Source: SG8-41 sp035649495 (GTDB taxonomy: Bacteria; Pseudomonadota; Gammaproteobacteria; Burkholderiales; SG8-41). From it: a stretch of 64,000 nt of DNA. Location of the stretch: assembly GCA_035649495.1 (NCBI GenBank), contig DASRJL010000036.1:13413-77412 (forward strand), in the 5' to 3' direction. Position numbers and translations under genes: made by a program. Below, piece by piece: positions 63,881 to 64,000 of the stretch. How positions within the stretch are numbered: the stretch's first letter is position 1; each line of letters begins with the position of its first letter. Under the pieces are notes generated by a model. It was not told the origin of the DNA, did no database searches, and saw only the letters and a list, made by a program, of their open reading frames with translations.

Positions 63881-64000
63881 CGTCAGGGGTCAGGGGTCAG
63901 CGGTCAGGCGTGCCCTGAAAGCCCGTCAGGGGTCAGGGGTCAGCGGTCAGGCGTGCCCTGAAAGCCCGTCAGGGGTCAGGGGTCAGCGGTCAGGCGTGCC
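63881..64000 (+). repeat. 43-bp tandem repeat made of GTCAGG units, running off the window
   Basis: Units start at 63881, 63924 and 63967, exactly 43 bp apart and nearly identical. Each unit comprises CGTCAGGGGTCAGGGGTCAG, CGGTCAGGCGTGCC and CTGAAAGCC. The array continues past base 64000. Read on the minus strand, the unit matches the 40-bp unit at 49131-49207. Confidence 0.85.

Noticed and set aside
49105..64000. CRISPR array in the regularly repeated TGAC regions
   Set aside because: Units are contiguous or separated by repeat-derived DNA, not by unique spacers of constant length, and no cas genes are present.

Overview
The window looks like a chromosomal segment of a high-GC betaproteobacterium of the Burkholderiales type. 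The main evidence is ten Bug/TctC-type periplasmic solute receptors in 64 kb. Around them sit LysR control, alpha/beta hydrolases, SDR dehydrogenases, LLM-class flavin oxidoreductases and three acetolactate-synthase-like ThDP enzymes. This is a catabolic, accessory-rich gene set. I found no rRNA, tRNA, ribosomal protein, transposase, integrase or CRISPR array.

Layout. 1-5.1 kb: the tail of an M23 peptidase, three Bug receptors, a LysR regulator divergent from one of them, and a VOC protein. 5.2-6.3 kb: an opine-dehydrogenase-like gene. 6.4-12.2 kb: a tightly packed minus-strand operon (SDR, alpha/beta hydrolase, carboxymuconolactone-decarboxylase-like, Bug, Bug, ThDP enzyme). 12.4-16.0 kb: a Bug receptor, a lipoprotein, a tannase-family hydrolase and an internally deleted cyclase remnant. 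16.1-19.6 kb: a Bug receptor, then a UGSC-family selenoprotein whose UGA is in frame inside the UGSC motif, then a double-YCII protein. 19.9-25.3 kb: a covalent-flavin oxidase flanked by two copies of a small membrane protein, an LLM oxidoreductase, a DUF3592 protein and a DAO-type oxidase. 25.9-28.5 kb: three minus-strand genes, each followed by an integron attC-like site and with no integrase, i.e. a CALIN-like cassette cluster. 29.3-36.9 kb: LLM oxidoreductase, two ThDP enzymes, SDR, PilZ and a TauD-type dioxygenase. 36.9-42.3 kb: an operon matching E. coli ynbABCD in content (CDP-alcohol phosphotransferase, hydrolase-methyltransferase fusion, PAP2-dual-specificity phosphatase fusion, CdsA-like). 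42.5-49 kb: beta-propeller and solute-binding proteins and hydrolases. 49-64 kb: genes widely spaced by repeat DNA, with an SDR, a carboxylesterase, a PQQ alcohol dehydrogenase with cytochrome c, two Bug receptors, an MFS exporter and a heme-binding-barrel protein.

The intergenic DNA is the other striking feature. Several repeat families recur at gene boundaries: a hairpin element ending in GGGGTGGT (8 copies), a composite cassette of about 200-450 bp (7 copies in both orientations), a 128-bp element with an internal hairpin (3 copies), and short-period tandem arrays with 7-, 14- and 15-bp units that often start on or next to a stop codon.

Functionally, I infer that the Bug receptors feed small carboxylates to secondary transporters encoded elsewhere, since no TctA/TctB genes are visible, and that the neighbouring decarboxylases, hydrolases and dehydrogenases process them. 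The ynb-like operon would make or remodel an unusual membrane lipid. All functional calls come from sequence reading and motif recognition; no database search was possible.
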